Notes: generated by a model from the sequence alone, not told the origin. A stretch of 64,000 nt of DNA from an uncultured Pontibacter sp. (GCF_947492645.1 NZ_CANLMZ010000001.1:186001-250000); one strand, 5' to 3'. Numbered from the stretch's first letter, positions 18,392-28,086 are shown. Numbers and translations: made by a program.

Positions 18392-19384
18392 TTATCGTAA
18401 TATCTTCTCTAACTTAAGTTTTTGAAATTCCTCTTTGGCTTTTTGCTTATCACAGTTTTGTCCTAAGTGGATTGCTTTTATTCTGAAGCTTCCATATTTG
18501 CTAATAAAAGGTAGTTCTATAAATGCAACGTCACCTGCTTCTTGATGAACTGTGAAATTAAAATCATAGTCATCCGTATGCTCCTTTATAAGGAAACGGG
18601 TTTCATTCTCGATGTCATATGAACTTGGTAAATAGAAACCGCCTATTTTAGAAATCTTAGAAAGGGCAAATTGTCTATTGTATTTGCTCATAAAGTGGCT
18701 TTCGAGTGCCTTTAAAAGCAAAGTGTGGTTTGGGGTAGAAGTATATTTATAGTAAATATCACGAAAATCAATATGCTGGCTTTGTACTTCGAACTCTAGC
18801 TTAACTCCCTTGCTACAGTCTGCAAACACTTCCCACATACTGTCCTCTTGTAGATTATTCAAAGTACTTTTTTTCGCTAAAGATAAGGAGTAGGTTTGCT
18901 TCATTATATGCTTCTCATAGAGGTCGCCGTTTGGTGCATAGGATTTTCTGTATCCATCTATATTGTGATCATTATAGAAAGTTCGAAACTCATCAAAGTC
19001 GTAATTCTTGATTAAATTATACAATCTAAACTTTTCAGATGTTAGAATTTTAATAGCAGAATCAAGCTTTGTGAAGTGATAGAACTCTGAGATCTGTGGT
19101 CTAGGATAATAATAGTCAAAAATTATTTCAGAAAGCTTTGGAGCATATTCAACTATCATCTCTCTTGTTACAATATCACAGTTTAGAATCATTCTATTGC
19201 CAAAATGAGTTCTGCCAAACATTACATCATGTTTGGTTATCTTTCTTGAGATTCCATACTGCTGAAAGATTTGATGTATTTCATCAACTACACTATCTAA
19301 TTTCTTATTTAGAGCTTCTGTTTTGTTTTGTATATCGAACTCTTTTTTAATTAGCTCTATGTATTGATCTGGAATTTCTGTCAT
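18392..19384 (-). CDS. DUF2971 protein inside the type I RM locus
   Basis: A 330-residue soluble protein. Residues from about 100 show the DUF2971 pattern: EFYHFTKLDSAIKILTSEKF, then YSLSLAKKSTLNNLQEDSMW, then VFADCSKGVKLEF. DUF2971 proteins have no settled function but are common in defence islands. The first 100 residues are a helical extension not usual for the domain. The gene is clearly more AT-rich than hsdR and hsdM. It sits between hsdS (121 bp upstream) and hsdR (34 bp downstream), so it is probably co-expressed and may modulate the enzyme or be a separate defence cargo. Confidence 0.75.
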   Translation of the reverse strand: MTEIPDQYIELIKKEFDIQNKTEALNKKLDSVVDEIHQIFQQYGISRKITKHDVMFGRTHFGNRMILNCDIVTREMIVEYAPKLSEIIFDYYYPRPQISEFYHFTKLDSAIKILTSEKFRLYNLIKNYDFDEFRTFYNDHNIDGYRKSYAPNGDLYEKHIMKQTYSLSLAKKSTLNNLQEDSMWEVFADCSKGVKLEFEVQSQHIDFRDIYYKYTSTPNHTLLLKALESHFMSKYNRQFALSKISKIGGFYLPSSYDIENETRFLIKEHTDDYDFNFTVHQEAGDVAFIELPFISKYGSFRIKAIHLGQNCDKQKAKEEFQKLKLEKILR

Positions 19385-19504
19385 GGAATAAAATTACTGT
19401 AAAGCCTATGCTTCCAAATTATAAAGTATTATGATGGTATTAGTGTCGCAGTTTAAAATATAGAATGATGTTACAGGGATCAGTATTACAGCGTAGTGTA
19501 AGCA

Positions 19505-20785
19505 TTAGTAAACAGCTTCCTCATCAACCTGCACTCGTACTTTGCCTGAAAGCAAATCAGACATCAAGCCTTTCTTAATTTGTTGAATCTTGTGTCTATG
19601 ATCCATTTCCTCTTCCAGAAGCTTATCTGCTCTTTCTAATCTTGACGCTATTAGTTCTTGCTCCTTTCTATCTTTAGGAGTTGGAAACTTTATTTTCCTA
19701 ATGTCTGATAAGACTAGACGTTTAAGAGCACTTCCACTTTGAAGCTGATACAGTTGTACATCAAAATAACTTGTCTTGAATAGATAGCCTAAATATGTAG
19801 AATTGATGTGCTCGTAAGGGGTAAGTATTGCAATAGAAGACAGCAGTACTACTTGTTCATCATCATTGAAAACAATAACTCTACCTATCGTACCATCCTT
19901 GGACAGTAAGACATCTCCCTTTTTAGGAGAACAGTTCTGCCTAGCGAGCTCTTGAAAATCTTTCTGACTAATTTTGGTCATACCCTCATAGTCAAAACCA
20001 TAATCAGTCATATCCTTAACGTTACCGATCCTGTAGCCATAGTCTAAAGGCTTTGGGCTGAAATGAGCTCCATCGGTGACTTTAGAACATAATGTTTGAA
20101 CAGCATCAATATCCCACTCCTTCGGAATCATGCCCAGCGGAGAAGGTTTGTATAGTTCAGGAGCATCTTGGAAGCGGGGGCGGAGTTTGGCTGTGGCCAC
20201 GTCTATACCTCGGGCGAAGAGGTCTTGCATAAGCCCTTGTTTGATGGCTTTATACTTCTTAATGGTAGCCTCAGTCTTCTTAATTTGACCATCTACCGTC
20301 CTCAGAATTCTGGTTATTTTCTTCTGCTCATTATAGGGTGGAATAACAATACCTATAGTTGAGAAGACATCGTTCATCAACTTTGGGTTTCCTATGTATG
20401 ATACATACCTTTTCGCTATTGTAGACAAAAGATATGCGAAGTAACCATAGTGTATTTTATTAGATTCTTTAGCTGTTAATACTCCACAAACATTAGTGCA
20501 ATTGTACTTCCCGTCTCTGTAAAAAACAGTTCCTGCATAGGCGCCGTCAGTCGTCCATGTAATTTTCTCCCCCTCAAAATCATAGGTATCTATTTTGCCC
20601 ATCTCACCGTTATTCGCCGACTGAGATGAATAAACCGGATATACTCCAGGATTTTTGGAGACCTCTTCTTGACTGATAACTCTGCCTCTGCCAAGTATAA
20701 AATAATCAGCTACAGTACCATATTCCCAACCTTCAGGAATAAAGCTGATTCCAGACTTCTGTAATTGCTTTTTAACTTTATTCAT
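19505..20785 (-). CDS. hsdS: Type I restriction specificity subunit S
   Basis: A 426-residue specificity subunit with two target recognition domains. The first begins after [19 protein letters not shown], and the second after [21 protein letters not shown] near residue 210. Each is followed by a conserved helical spacer ending in [15 protein letters not shown] or [12 protein letters not shown]. The start overlaps hsdM by 8 bp. Each domain should recognise one half of a bipartite site, which cannot be read from sequence. The gene is AT-rich against its GC-richer partners, as is common for swapped hsdS genes. Confidence 0.95.
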   Translation of the reverse strand: MNKVKKQLQKSGISFIPEGWEYGTVADYFILGRGRVISQEEVSKNPGVYPVYSSQSANNGEMGKIDTYDFEGEKITWTTDGAYAGTVFYRDGKYNCTNVCGVLTAKESNKIHYGYFAYLLSTIAKRYVSYIGNPKLMNDVFSTIGIVIPPYNEQKKITRILRTVDGQIKKTEATIKKYKAIKQGLMQDLFARGIDVATAKLRPRFQDAPELYKPSPLGMIPKEWDIDAVQTLCSKVTDGAHFSPKPLDYGYRIGNVKDMTDYGFDYEGMTKISQKDFQELARQNCSPKKGDVLLSKDGTIGRVIVFNDDEQVVLLSSIAILTPYEHINSTYLGYLFKTSYFDVQLYQLQSGSALKRLVLSDIRKIKFPTPKDRKEQELIASRLERADKLLEEEMDHRHKIQQIKKGLMSDLLSGKVRVQVDEEAVY

Positions 20786-23171
20786 ACCCCAACTCCACTA
20801 AGAATTCCTGTAAAATAGCCTGTTCTTCTTCTCTGCTGCTCAAAAGCTCCTTCAAGTTCACCTGGTATTTCTCAAACAGGTTCTCCAGCTGAGCCAGCAC
20901 GTCCATCTGGTTCTGCTTCAGGTGCGTTTGTAAGCCTGACCATAAAGCATTTTGCCACCGTTGTAGTATCAGCGCTTCAGCATCGGTAGGCGTTATTTTC
21001 TGGCGGGCCACCTCTACCAGCTCGTCTTTCTTTTTTTCCATCGTGCTGATGTCGGTTTTCAGCTTCTTCAGCTCTTTTGTCAGGTCTTCGTGCTTCGCTA
21101 CTAGCGCTCTTATACTATTGTCGGTTTTGGCTTTTGCCTTTAGTTCTTTAAGCACCTCTTTTGGCAAGGCACCGCTTTCGCTGTTTTCCCAGTCGTAGTC
21201 TTCGCCTTCGGCTTCTTCCAGAGCGGCTTCTATTTCGGCAATGCGAGCTTTATATTGCTCTATCTTCTCCAACTGCTCCGGAAACTGCGAGGCCAGTATG
21301 TCGGCACCTGGTATAAGCTCCGGGCCCCAACCGCTGGCCGCCACCGATTTCAGGTCGCTGTTCAGGTCGCTCCAGAAGCCGGCAAAAGCACCGCGTAACT
21401 GCGAGTCGCTCAGCATCGGCAAAGGCTGGAAGAACTCCACCAGCGACGTATAGCCCTGCTGCTTTACCTCGTGCAGCGGCTTACCGTTTGGCAATTGCTG
21501 CAGCTCCTGCTGGTATTGGCTCCACCACAGGCCAAACATGCTGTTGTACTGCTGCAGCACCTCGGCTACGCCTGTATGCGCCTCTACCAGCGGCTTTATG
21601 CTTTCCTTCTCGCTTATGTGCGGGTGGAACTGCAGGTACTCTGGTTTCAGGTCGCAGAGCAAGTCTTCTTTAAGTCCCTTGTAGTGCGCCATACCGTTCT
21701 GTTGCAGCGCCTCCACCTCGCTGGCAGGTATACCGCCATTCAGGTGCGCGTGCACGTCGTGTGGCTCCGGGGCAGGAGAGTTGTCCACGTAGCGGCGGAT
21801 GTTCAAGTTAAAGTCCTCCTGCGCCAGCTCCAGATGCGAAACCAGCCGTGCGTATTTCTCCACTTGCTGTCGGGTGTGGTACACGTAGCTGATCTTCTCA
21901 ATATCTTCAGGGCGCAGCTTGTTCTGGTTCTTGCCCTCTTTGTATTCTTTGTCGGCGTTGATGAACAGCACCTCTTTGCGGTCGGTAGCGTTCTGCTTGT
22001 TTACCACCAGCACGCAGGCAGGTATACCGGTGCCGTAGAATAGTCCCGGTGGCAGTCCGATCACCGCCTCCAGCAGTCCACTTTGTACCAACCAGGTACG
22101 GCAGGCTTTCTCCTCACCGCCCCTGAACAGTACACCGTGCGGCATCACTACCGCCATGCGGCCCGTAGTTTTGAGTGTGCTTACCATGTGCTGCACAAAC
22201 ATAAAGTCGCCTTTCTTGCCACTCTCAGGCATCCAGTACTTAAAGCGGTCTTTGTGCAACATCTCCTTTGAGGTGTAGTTCTGGCTGAACGGAGGGTTAG
22301 CGATCACGCGGTCGTAGCGGCGCAGCTCTCCGTTCTCTTGCAGGTGCTGCGGGTTCTTTAGGGTGTCTTCGTTGCGGATGTCGGCAGAGTAGAAGCCGTG
22401 CAACAGCATGTTCATGCGGCAGAGCGCCCAGGTTGTGCCGTTGAGCTCCTGCCCGTACAGCGCCAGGTCGCGGGTATTACCGCCCATCTCTTCCACAAAG
22501 TTCTTGCTCTGGATCAGCATACCACCCGAGCCTACCGTAGGGTCGTAAATGCTCATGCCCTGTGCCGGCTCCAGAATGGTTACCAGCAGGCGCACCACTT
22601 CGGCAGGCGTATAGAATTCGCCACCCTTCTTGCCCGCGCTGTCAGCAAAGTACTTGATCAGGTATTCGTAGGCAGCGCCCAGCAGGTCCGGGAACTCAAA
22701 GTCAGAATCCTTCAGCGGGATGTTCTCGAAGTGCTGGATAAACTCCACCAGCTTTGCATCGTCCATCGCCTTCTGACCGATCTTCTTGTTGTAGTTAATG
22801 CCTTTCAGCACGTCCTGCAGGGTGTTTGGGTTGGCGTCCTCAATGGCAGCCAGGGCTTTATTGAGTGATGTGCCCACGTCCTTCTTCAGGTGGCGGATGT
22901 TCTTCCAGAGCGATTGCTCCGGTATGTAGAAGTTATACTTGTTGGGGTTATCGAGCTGCTTCTGTATCAGCTCTTCGCTCCAGCCTTTCGCCTCGTACTC
23001 TTTCTTCAGGTTGGCTCTGTCCTCCTCAAACTTGTCAGACAAACGCTTCAGGAACAACATCCCGAAGATATGCTCCTTAAACTCAGAGGCATCCATGTTG
23101 CCTCGCAGAATGTCGCAAGCCTTAAGCAGGAGGGACTCTAATCTGGGTAGGGTAAGTTTATGTTTGGTCAT
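20778..23171 (-). CDS. hsdM: Type I restriction DNA methyltransferase subunit M
   Basis: A 797-residue N6-adenine methyltransferase subunit. The N-terminal HsdM domain ([29 protein letters not shown]) is followed by [15 protein letters not shown], motif [11 protein letters not shown] near residue 210 and motif IV ANPPFSQ near 292. The last 250 residues form an extended coiled-coil region ([21 protein letters not shown]), making it longer than the usual ~500 residues. With HsdS it would form the methylating and recognition core. It is the first gene of the locus; a 91-bp gap separates it from the CBS-like gene upstream. GC is high against the hsdS gene. Confidence 0.96.
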   Translation of the reverse strand: MTKHKLTLPRLESLLLKACDILRGNMDASEFKEHIFGMLFLKRLSDKFEEDRANLKKEYEAKGWSEELIQKQLDNPNKYNFYIPEQSLWKNIRHLKKDVGTSLNKALAAIEDANPNTLQDVLKGINYNKKIGQKAMDDAKLVEFIQHFENIPLKDSDFEFPDLLGAAYEYLIKYFADSAGKKGGEFYTPAEVVRLLVTILEPAQGMSIYDPTVGSGGMLIQSKNFVEEMGGNTRDLALYGQELNGTTWALCRMNMLLHGFYSADIRNEDTLKNPQHLQENGELRRYDRVIANPPFSQNYTSKEMLHKDRFKYWMPESGKKGDFMFVQHMVSTLKTTGRMAVVMPHGVLFRGGEEKACRTWLVQSGLLEAVIGLPPGLFYGTGIPACVLVVNKQNATDRKEVLFINADKEYKEGKNQNKLRPEDIEKISYVYHTRQQVEKYARLVSHLELAQEDFNLNIRRYVDNSPAPEPHDVHAHLNGGIPASEVEALQQNGMAHYKGLKEDLLCDLKPEYLQFHPHISEKESIKPLVEAHTGVAEVLQQYNSMFGLWWSQYQQELQQLPNGKPLHEVKQQGYTSLVEFFQPLPMLSDSQLRGAFAGFWSDLNSDLKSVAASGWGPELIPGADILASQFPEQLEKIEQYKARIAEIEAALEEAEGEDYDWENSESGALPKEVLKELKAKAKTDNSIRALVAKHEDLTKELKKLKTDISTMEKKKDELVEVARQKITPTDAEALILQRWQNALWSGLQTHLKQNQMDVLAQLENLFEKYQVNLKELLSSREEEQAILQEFLVELGYE

Positions 23172-23262
23172 TTTACATTCACGCTTTATAGCGTGAATGT
23201 ACAGGAAATATAGGTGAATTAATAGTTGATATTTTTATAGTTTGTTGTATTATGTAGTGGCC

Positions 23263-24129
23263 TTAGCATAAAACTGATTTAGACATGTTAGGGTTTTTCT
23301 GATGTCTCAACCTAAATAGTAAATCATCAATTTGCTCTAGTTTTGATTGTATAAATTCAATGTTTTGATCTTTATTTATAAGGCTCTTAGATGGATGGGC
23401 TACTGAATTTCTTAGTTTATTCATTGAATACAGTTCTTCCCATTCTTCATTTGAAGTATACCCTAAAATAAGGTGAAGATTAAATTCTTTAATTATTTCA
23501 AAAAATTGCCTAAAGTATAAGCTTTCCGTTATACTATTTTCATAATCTTCGGATAGTAGCTTATTATAATTTTTTACTAATGATCTGATTTTATTATCAT
23601 ATTTAGCTTTCTCTTTTAAGTTTTCTAGTAGCACTCCTTCTTCTATATTATCCTGAATAAATTCACTTAATGTTCTTTCTAACTCGCACACCAGACTAAA
23701 AATATATACTTGTGCGCTCCTGGTGTTTAAATTACTCAGAGAGACCAAGCCTGAAACTTTTCCATTTAGGGTTAAAAAAAAGTGGCTTTTGGACATATAG
23801 CCAAACTTGAATATGAGTTCTTTTATACTTGTATCTAGCGTGATAGTGTCTTTATATGTAATGATTTCGCGAGTAGCAGCACTGTAGTCATTTAGTGATA
23901 CCGATCTAAAGTACTCATATGCCTGACCATCAGATGAAATTATTGGGAGAATATTGAACCTGTTCTCCTGCATGATAGTGAGATAATTGTTACCATCAAT
24001 TTCACTATCTTTTATTGCTACCCATTTATTTTTGCTAACACCTATCGTTGCAGCGGTGATGTTTGGATTTATTACGTCGTGATAGTAAAGTTCTTCAATC
24101 ATAGCTTTATCTGTATAATTAAGTATCAA
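23263..24129 (-). CDS. CBS-domain-like protein of unknown function
   Basis: A 288-residue soluble protein. The N-terminal half looks like a pair of CBS modules: NYLTIMQENRFNILPIIS, then TLDTSIKELIFKFG with FFLTLNGKVSGLVSLSNL. CBS pairs commonly bind adenosine nucleotides. The C-terminal half is helical with NKLRNSVAHPSKSL near residue 245, a string often seen in HEPN or RiboL-PSP-HEPN-like proteins (RxxxxH). That would suggest an RNase-linked defence protein, but it is inference. It begins 4 bp after the PD-(D/E)XK nuclease gene, so the two are probably one transcript. Confidence 0.65.
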   Translation of the reverse strand: MILNYTDKAMIEELYYHDVINPNITAATIGVSKNKWVAIKDSEIDGNNYLTIMQENRFNILPIISSDGQAYEYFRSVSLNDYSAATREIITYKDTITLDTSIKELIFKFGYMSKSHFFLTLNGKVSGLVSLSNLNTRSAQVYIFSLVCELERTLSEFIQDNIEEGVLLENLKEKAKYDNKIRSLVKNYNKLLSEDYENSITESLYFRQFFEIIKEFNLHLILGYTSNEEWEELYSMNKLRNSVAHPSKSLINKDQNIEFIQSKLEQIDDLLFRLRHQKNPNMSKSVLC

Positions 24130-24133
24130 TCTC

Positions 24134-25378
24134 TTAGTTGGAAACCATTGTTGTTAGAAAGCCATCAATATTACATTCTTCCAGATAGGCTTTTGCTTCA
24201 CTCCATAGATCAGCTATATATTGTTTTCTAAAAGAAGGGTCTGCTATTAGTAAGGTTCTCTTATCAGAGAATGCTTCAAAATTTACAGGTTTACTAAAAT
24301 ACTTTTTTGCAACCCATCGTTCGTCTTTTCTTTCGATAGTCGATTTACACATTAATGCCAGTTGGTCGTACTCAGAACTGCTGCTTTTATGTCTGTCTTT
24401 GCCGTTGCCCAGCACAGTTATACCGCAGTATATGTTTCTAATACCTCGTCTGATGTACAAGCAGATTATATCATCCTTATGATGCGCTAACTCAATCATA
24501 ATTCCGAACCAAGGGTTACGGTTTCTATTTTTATGAATTACACTATTCAGCTTTTGTGCATCAAACTTCTCATTCGGGAGTATACTGAAGCCGTCATTGC
24601 TAATCTCAGCTTCGAGTTCATTCCAAAAGTCCCACTCCGTGTACCATTTAATGTGCTTCCAGTTCTTTACTATTTTAGAAGCTTTTAAAATGTTATCGTT
24701 TTCTGAAAGCAATTCTTTTATCTCAATTCGTTCTTCTGCAGGCATAGAGTTACCAGTAAGTTCTTCAATTAATTTTTTGTATTGGACGATAGTTTCTCTA
24801 AGAGTGGGCTTTGTAGAAACCTCCTTTAGGCATGAATCCAGCCAAGGGAGAATCTCATTGCCATAGGAACATAGAAAGAGTTTTTTATAAAGTTTAGGAT
24901 CAGTCTTTAACGCACCAAGACTGAAGTCACTCGGCTCCTTTCCATCCAATGTGAGGTAAATAATCTTGATTTCCTGTGCACCTTCAGCTTCCATAATCTC
25001 ATGATACCTGTCAAGCTGTCTCTTCTGATCTCTGGCCCAGATCTTATTCTCAATAATTATCGCCTTTATGCCACTTCTTATTAGGATGTCAATGTCGTTG
25101 TATTCCTTGTGTACTCGTGCATTTGGGTATTGAGTTACTGTCAAATTAAACAGTTCGAGAAAGCTTTTTAGGAAGGTGTCACCTAGTCTATGGCTACCTG
25201 TCGGATTAAGTAATTCTGCAATGAATCTCGAGTGAATCCGTACTTCATCAGTTTTACTCCTGAGTATGCCGAAAATATTAAAATCATCCTGCTCGCGCAG
25301 CTTTTTATATTTGAAATCTATTACTCCAATTTTATCTAGAAGTGTTTGCATGTAAATCAGCTTGTTTTCGTATCCCAT
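24134..25378 (-). CDS. PD-(D/E)XK nuclease family protein
   Basis: A 414-residue protein of the PD-(D/E)XK nuclease superfamily (PDDEXK_4-like). The N-terminal DEVRIHSRFIAELLNPTGSHRLGDTFLKSFL is the family hallmark, and the catalytic core reads YNDIDILI ... AIIIENKIWARDQKRQLDRY, giving D...ExK. The frame is open to 25594, but residues before MGYENKLIYMQTLLDKIG look non-coding and overlap the divergent plus-strand gene, so I take 25378; the ATG at 25351 is the alternative. It precedes the CBS-like gene by 4 bp. These nucleases occur widely in defence islands; the target is unknown. Confidence 0.8.
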   Translation of the reverse strand: MGYENKLIYMQTLLDKIGVIDFKYKKLREQDDFNIFGILRSKTDEVRIHSRFIAELLNPTGSHRLGDTFLKSFLELFNLTVTQYPNARVHKEYNDIDILIRSGIKAIIIENKIWARDQKRQLDRYHEIMEAEGAQEIKIIYLTLDGKEPSDFSLGALKTDPKLYKKLFLCSYGNEILPWLDSCLKEVSTKPTLRETIVQYKKLIEELTGNSMPAEERIEIKELLSENDNILKASKIVKNWKHIKWYTEWDFWNELEAEISNDGFSILPNEKFDAQKLNSVIHKNRNRNPWFGIMIELAHHKDDIICLYIRRGIRNIYCGITVLGNGKDRHKSSSSEYDQLALMCKSTIERKDERWVAKKYFSKPVNFEAFSDKRTLLIADPSFRKQYIADLWSEAKAYLEECNIDGFLTTMVSN

Positions 25379-25431
25379 AAAATTACAATATAAATTATGG
25401 CATATATAGTATAATATCAAAGTAATAGAAG

Positions 25432-26052
25432 ATGAAAGAAGATAGCTTGTCAACGAAAGACATGTTGCTAAACATCGGCTCCATGAGAAATAAAGCCCAT
25501 AGCCTAATCGGAAACGGAAAGAGATATGAGGACCTTCTAAAATGTATACTTGCAAGAGACTTTTATCATGACGAAGATATTCCGGTGCCTTCACTAAAAG
25601 AACTAAGTGAGGCGAGCGGGGTAAAGTATGGGAAAGTAAGGAAGCTTATAGAGGCCATATACGATGACCTTGTGATGAATTATGAGGCACGCCCGGTGTT
25701 TACCTTTCATAAATTCCGTTATGAACTCTTGATTAGAGGGTATAGTAAAAACAAGTTCTTAAGCATGGAGGTTGATCAGTTGCCTATCATGCCCAGAGTA
25801 GGGGAGGAGATTTCCTTACCATTCTTCTCGGCGTACCTGGAGACATCCCACTTCTTTGTCGAAAAGATAAGCTATGAGCTTGAAGAAGAGGTGCAAGTGG
25901 TTCAAATATGGCTACAGGCAGGATACTACAACTCCTATTGGCATTACAGGAAGGATAAAGCTAAAGAAGAGCATGAGCTTGGTTTGATGGACTTTTTCCG
26001 TCTGGATGAGTTTGAGTTAAAAGAGAAGCTGAAAGTTGGGTTGTATAGGTAA
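25432..26052 (+). CDS. HTH-containing hypothetical protein
   Basis: A 206-residue cytosolic protein divergent from the PD-(D/E)XK gene, with about 53 bp between starts. A helix-turn-helix is likely at VPSLKELSEASGVKYGKVRKLI near residue 52. After that is a C-terminal part (FLSMEVDQLPIMPRVGEEISLP, VQVVQIWLQAGYYNSYWHYRK) that I do not recognise. It may regulate the divergent nuclease and CBS pair, which is a common arrangement, but nothing shows this directly. Alternative starts exist at 25462 and 25483. Confidence 0.65.
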   Translation: MKEDSLSTKDMLLNIGSMRNKAHSLIGNGKRYEDLLKCILARDFYHDEDIPVPSLKELSEASGVKYGKVRKLIEAIYDDLVMNYEARPVFTFHKFRYELLIRGYSKNKFLSMEVDQLPIMPRVGEEISLPFFSAYLETSHFFVEKISYELEEEVQVVQIWLQAGYYNSYWHYRKDKAKEEHELGLMDFFRLDEFELKEKLKVGLYR

Positions 26053-26180
26053 AGCCTTAAGCCGCCTGACTTCTATTTAATAGAATTAACCTATTTTAGC
26101 TCTTACGAAGAAAGAACCGTTATGAGGTCATATACCCAATCATATACTTATTAAGCTTTAGCGGAATCAGCCGGATTGGG

Positions 26181-26197
26181 TGTTACAAGTTGTAACA
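26181..26197. promoter_or_regulatory. Palindrome TGTTAC-N5-GTAACA upstream of SRAP gene
   Basis: A perfect 17-bp palindrome, TGTTACAAGTTGTAACA, whose last base lies 24 bp before the ATG at 26222. The position suits an operator. The same sequence occurs after the gene and a spacing-identical variant occurs inside it. Confidence 0.6.
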
Positions 26198-26221
26198 AAA
26201 AGTAATAAACAATTATAACAG

Positions 26222-26914
26222 ATGTGTGGCAGGTATTCCGTAACCATTACGGTAAAAGATAAGAACAACAAAGCTTCCCGTATAGCACGATTGCTGGAGA
26301 AGTTGAAGATGGATTCGTACTACAATGCCGCACCTTCCCAGCTGTTACCGGTTGTAACAGGGGATGAGCCGGAGAAAGCACAGCTCTTTTCCTGGGGATT
26401 GTTGCCGCATTGGGCTAAAGACAATAACTACAGAAATAAGGCAGTCAATGCTCGTGCGGAAACGCTTTTGGATAAGCCAAGCTTCCGGGAATTGATCAAC
26501 CGCAGGCGCTGCCTTGTTCCGGCAGACGGATTTTACGAATGGCGGAAAACAGCTGGCGGAAAAATACCTTACCGCTTCCTCCTTAAGAGCGAAGAACTGT
26601 TCACTTTTGCCGGACTTTGGGATGAGTGGACGGACACCGAAACAGGTGAAGCACAGCAAACTTTCACTATCATTACTACGGAAGCAAACGAGCTTGTAAA
26701 GCCGACACACAACCGGATGCCGGTAATCCTTACGCCGGAAAAAGAAGAGGCTTGGCTTGATGTAACAAAAAGCAACAACTTGTTACAGGAACTCTTGCAG
26801 CCCTTTCCGGCAGAAGAGATGAAGTCTTATGTGGATTCTCCGCTAGTTTATTCTATAGCTAACAGTACACCTGCTGTTTTAGCTCAAGTGCCGGAACAGG
26901 GTAGTTTGTTTTAG
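26222..26914 (+). CDS. SRAP-domain protein (YedK/HMCES-like)
   Basis: A 230-residue SOS-response-associated peptidase family protein. The family forms a thiazolidine crosslink from Cys2 to abasic sites in single-stranded DNA, shielding them, and removes its own Met1. Cys2 is present (MCGRYSV), with Asn76 in NARAE, Glu106 in FYEWR and His163 in THNRMPVIL, matching all key residues. So it looks active. It is flanked by TGTTAC-N5-GTAACA palindromes that may control it. A damaged second copy lies at about 27640-28083. Its neighbour on the left is the island's HTH gene; LexA boxes are not obvious. Confidence 0.95.
   Translation: MCGRYSVTITVKDKNNKASRIARLLEKLKMDSYYNAAPSQLLPVVTGDEPEKAQLFSWGLLPHWAKDNNYRNKAVNARAETLLDKPSFRELINRRRCLVPADGFYEWRKTAGGKIPYRFLLKSEELFTFAGLWDEWTDTETGEAQQTFTIITTEANELVKPTHNRMPVILTPEKEEAWLDVTKSNNLLQELLQPFPAEEMKSYVDSPLVYSIANSTPAVLAQVPEQGSLF
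26343..26359. promoter_or_regulatory. Intragenic TGTTAC-N5-GTAACA site
   Basis: TGTTACCGGTTGTAACA inside the SRAP gene. The half-sites and their 5-bp spacing are identical to the flanking palindromes, with a different centre. It may be a second operator or a chance effect of Val-Thr codons. Confidence 0.4.
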
Positions 26915-26917
26915 AAG

Positions 26918-26934
26918 TGTTACAAGTTGTAACA
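26918..26934. promoter_or_regulatory. Palindrome TGTTAC-N5-GTAACA downstream of SRAP gene
   Basis: This is an exact copy of the upstream 17-bp palindrome, starting 3 bp after the SRAP stop codon. It is too short and lacks a T tract to be an ordinary terminator. A second, slightly decayed copy sits at the same place after the SRAP pseudogene. Confidence 0.55.
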
Positions 26935-26973
26935 TGTTTTGTCTAATAACGGCACCTGAGTAAGTAGAGTGTA

Positions 26974-27013
26974 AGACGTAGAAGCAAAGTCTAAGCACTG
27001 TGCTCCTACGTCT
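26974..27013. terminator. Hairpin downstream of DUF6567-like gene
   Basis: The arms AGACGTAG and CTACGTCT extend by AGCA/TGCT after a single mismatch, with a loop of about 14 nt. It starts 15 bp past the stop of the minus-strand gene at 27028. It is a plausible terminator, but no T tract follows. Confidence 0.5.
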
Positions 27014-27027
27014 ATCAAAGTAACTTT

Positions 27028-27408
27028 TTACTGCTTTGCTGTTACATTAGAGTTGTTAAACTCCACCACATCAGCAGTAACTGTACATGTCACAGTTCTA
27101 TAAAGCAGCCCTACATAAAGTGATGACTTATAACTTACAGTTACGTTTGCCAGAGCTTGGTTCGCGCTTAAAGGATTAGAAGCCAACATTTGCTGCTTTG
27201 CGTTAGCTACCAAGGATTCCTTTGCCATGCCGCCAATTCCGAAGACATAAGTAGCTGTTGACTCGCCTTTGATGCTTTGCTTAGCATAGGAGAAATTAGC
27301 TGAGTTTAGTGATGCGGAGCTAGCCATATCACCACTGTGAAATGCAGCGCAGCTGGAGAACGTTACAGCAATAAGCAACGCACCGAATGATTTTAACAGT
27401 TTGTTCAT
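27028..27408 (-). CDS. Small lipoprotein, DUF6567-like
   Basis: A 126-residue envelope lipoprotein. The signal MNKLLKSFGALLIAVTFSSC carries a lipobox with Cys20. The mature part, starting AAFHSGDMASSASLNSANFSY, then YVFGIGGMAKESLVANAKQQML, resembles DUF6567, a Bacteroidota family of unknown function related to TRL-like lipoproteins. The gene lies between the intact and broken SRAP copies but on the opposite strand. A hairpin follows its stop. The start at 27408 is well supported by the signal sequence. Confidence 0.8.
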   Translation of the reverse strand: MNKLLKSFGALLIAVTFSSCAAFHSGDMASSASLNSANFSYAKQSIKGESTATYVFGIGGMAKESLVANAKQQMLASNPLSANQALANVTVSYKSSLYVGLLYRTVTCTVTADVVEFNNSNVTAKQ

Positions 27409-27640
27409 TTTGTGTTATGTTATTTGATTTGTTAATGATTCAAAGTTACACCAATAATATTTTATATTATATTTTTAATATATATCATTTTACATATTTC
27501 TATTCCGTGTACATAAGTTGTTGTGTTATAAGACTATTCAAAAGAAGTAAAAAATGAATATCTGCTCCAGCCAAGCTTTTAGAGCAAAAAGAGGCGCTAA
27601 AGCAAGCAACCCAAGAGACTAAATCAACAGCAGAAGCAGC
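27409..27640. other. Intergenic AT-rich stretch
   Basis: About 230 bp of AT-rich DNA, the likely promoter region of the DUF6567-like gene. Toward its right side the frame reading LEQKEALKQATQETKSTAEAAL is open and coil-like, and might be a remnant of an unrelated gene joined to the SRAP pseudogene. Confidence 0.4.
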
Positions 27641-28083
27641 TTTACAAGCTACAGTTCTTTTCGTGGGGCCGCCAGCCATTTTGGGCGAAAGCGCTAATCA
27701 ATTCCTTGAGTGGCAGATAACAGGGCAAGATAAAGTGACTTACCGCATCATGTTAAAGAATGAAGAGCTGTTTATTTTTGCGGAGCTTTGGAATGGATGG
27801 GCGGGTAAAAGCTCAAGCGAGTGCTGCACAAGTTCATTATCATCAAGACAGAGGCCAGTGTCGTGGTGAAGTCAGCGCACAACCGGATGCCGGTGATCCT
27901 TAACCGTAAAAGGAGGAGGCTTGGCTGCATGTAACAAAAAGTAGCAACTTGTTACAGGAATTCCTGCAGCCTTTTCCGGTAGCAGCAATGAGTTCTTATG
28001 CGGTTTCTCCGCTAGTTAACTCTATAGCTAACAGTAAGCCTACTGTGTTAGCTGAGAAACCGGAGCAAGGTAGTCTGTTTGAT
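27640..28083 (+). pseudogene. Degenerate second SRAP (YedK-like) copy
   Basis: Fragments of a SRAP gene in more than one frame. FFSWGRQPFWAKAL matches LFSWGLLPHWAKDN of the intact copy. A deletion then removes about 35 residues, including the NARAE region. FLEWQITGQDKVTYRIMLKNEELFIFAELWNGW follows in another frame, then SAHNRMPVIL and VTKSSNLLQEFLQPFP, ending PEQGSLF as in the intact gene. The N-terminus with Cys2 is missing. Frameshifts and the deletion make it non-functional. Nucleotide similarity continues past the stop into the palindrome at 28087. Confidence 0.85.
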
Positions 28084-28086
28084 AAG

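Noticed and set aside
24134..25594. 486-residue start for the PD-(D/E)XK nuclease
   Set aside because: The first 72 residues look non-coding and overlap the divergent HTH gene; the start at 25378 fits the family.
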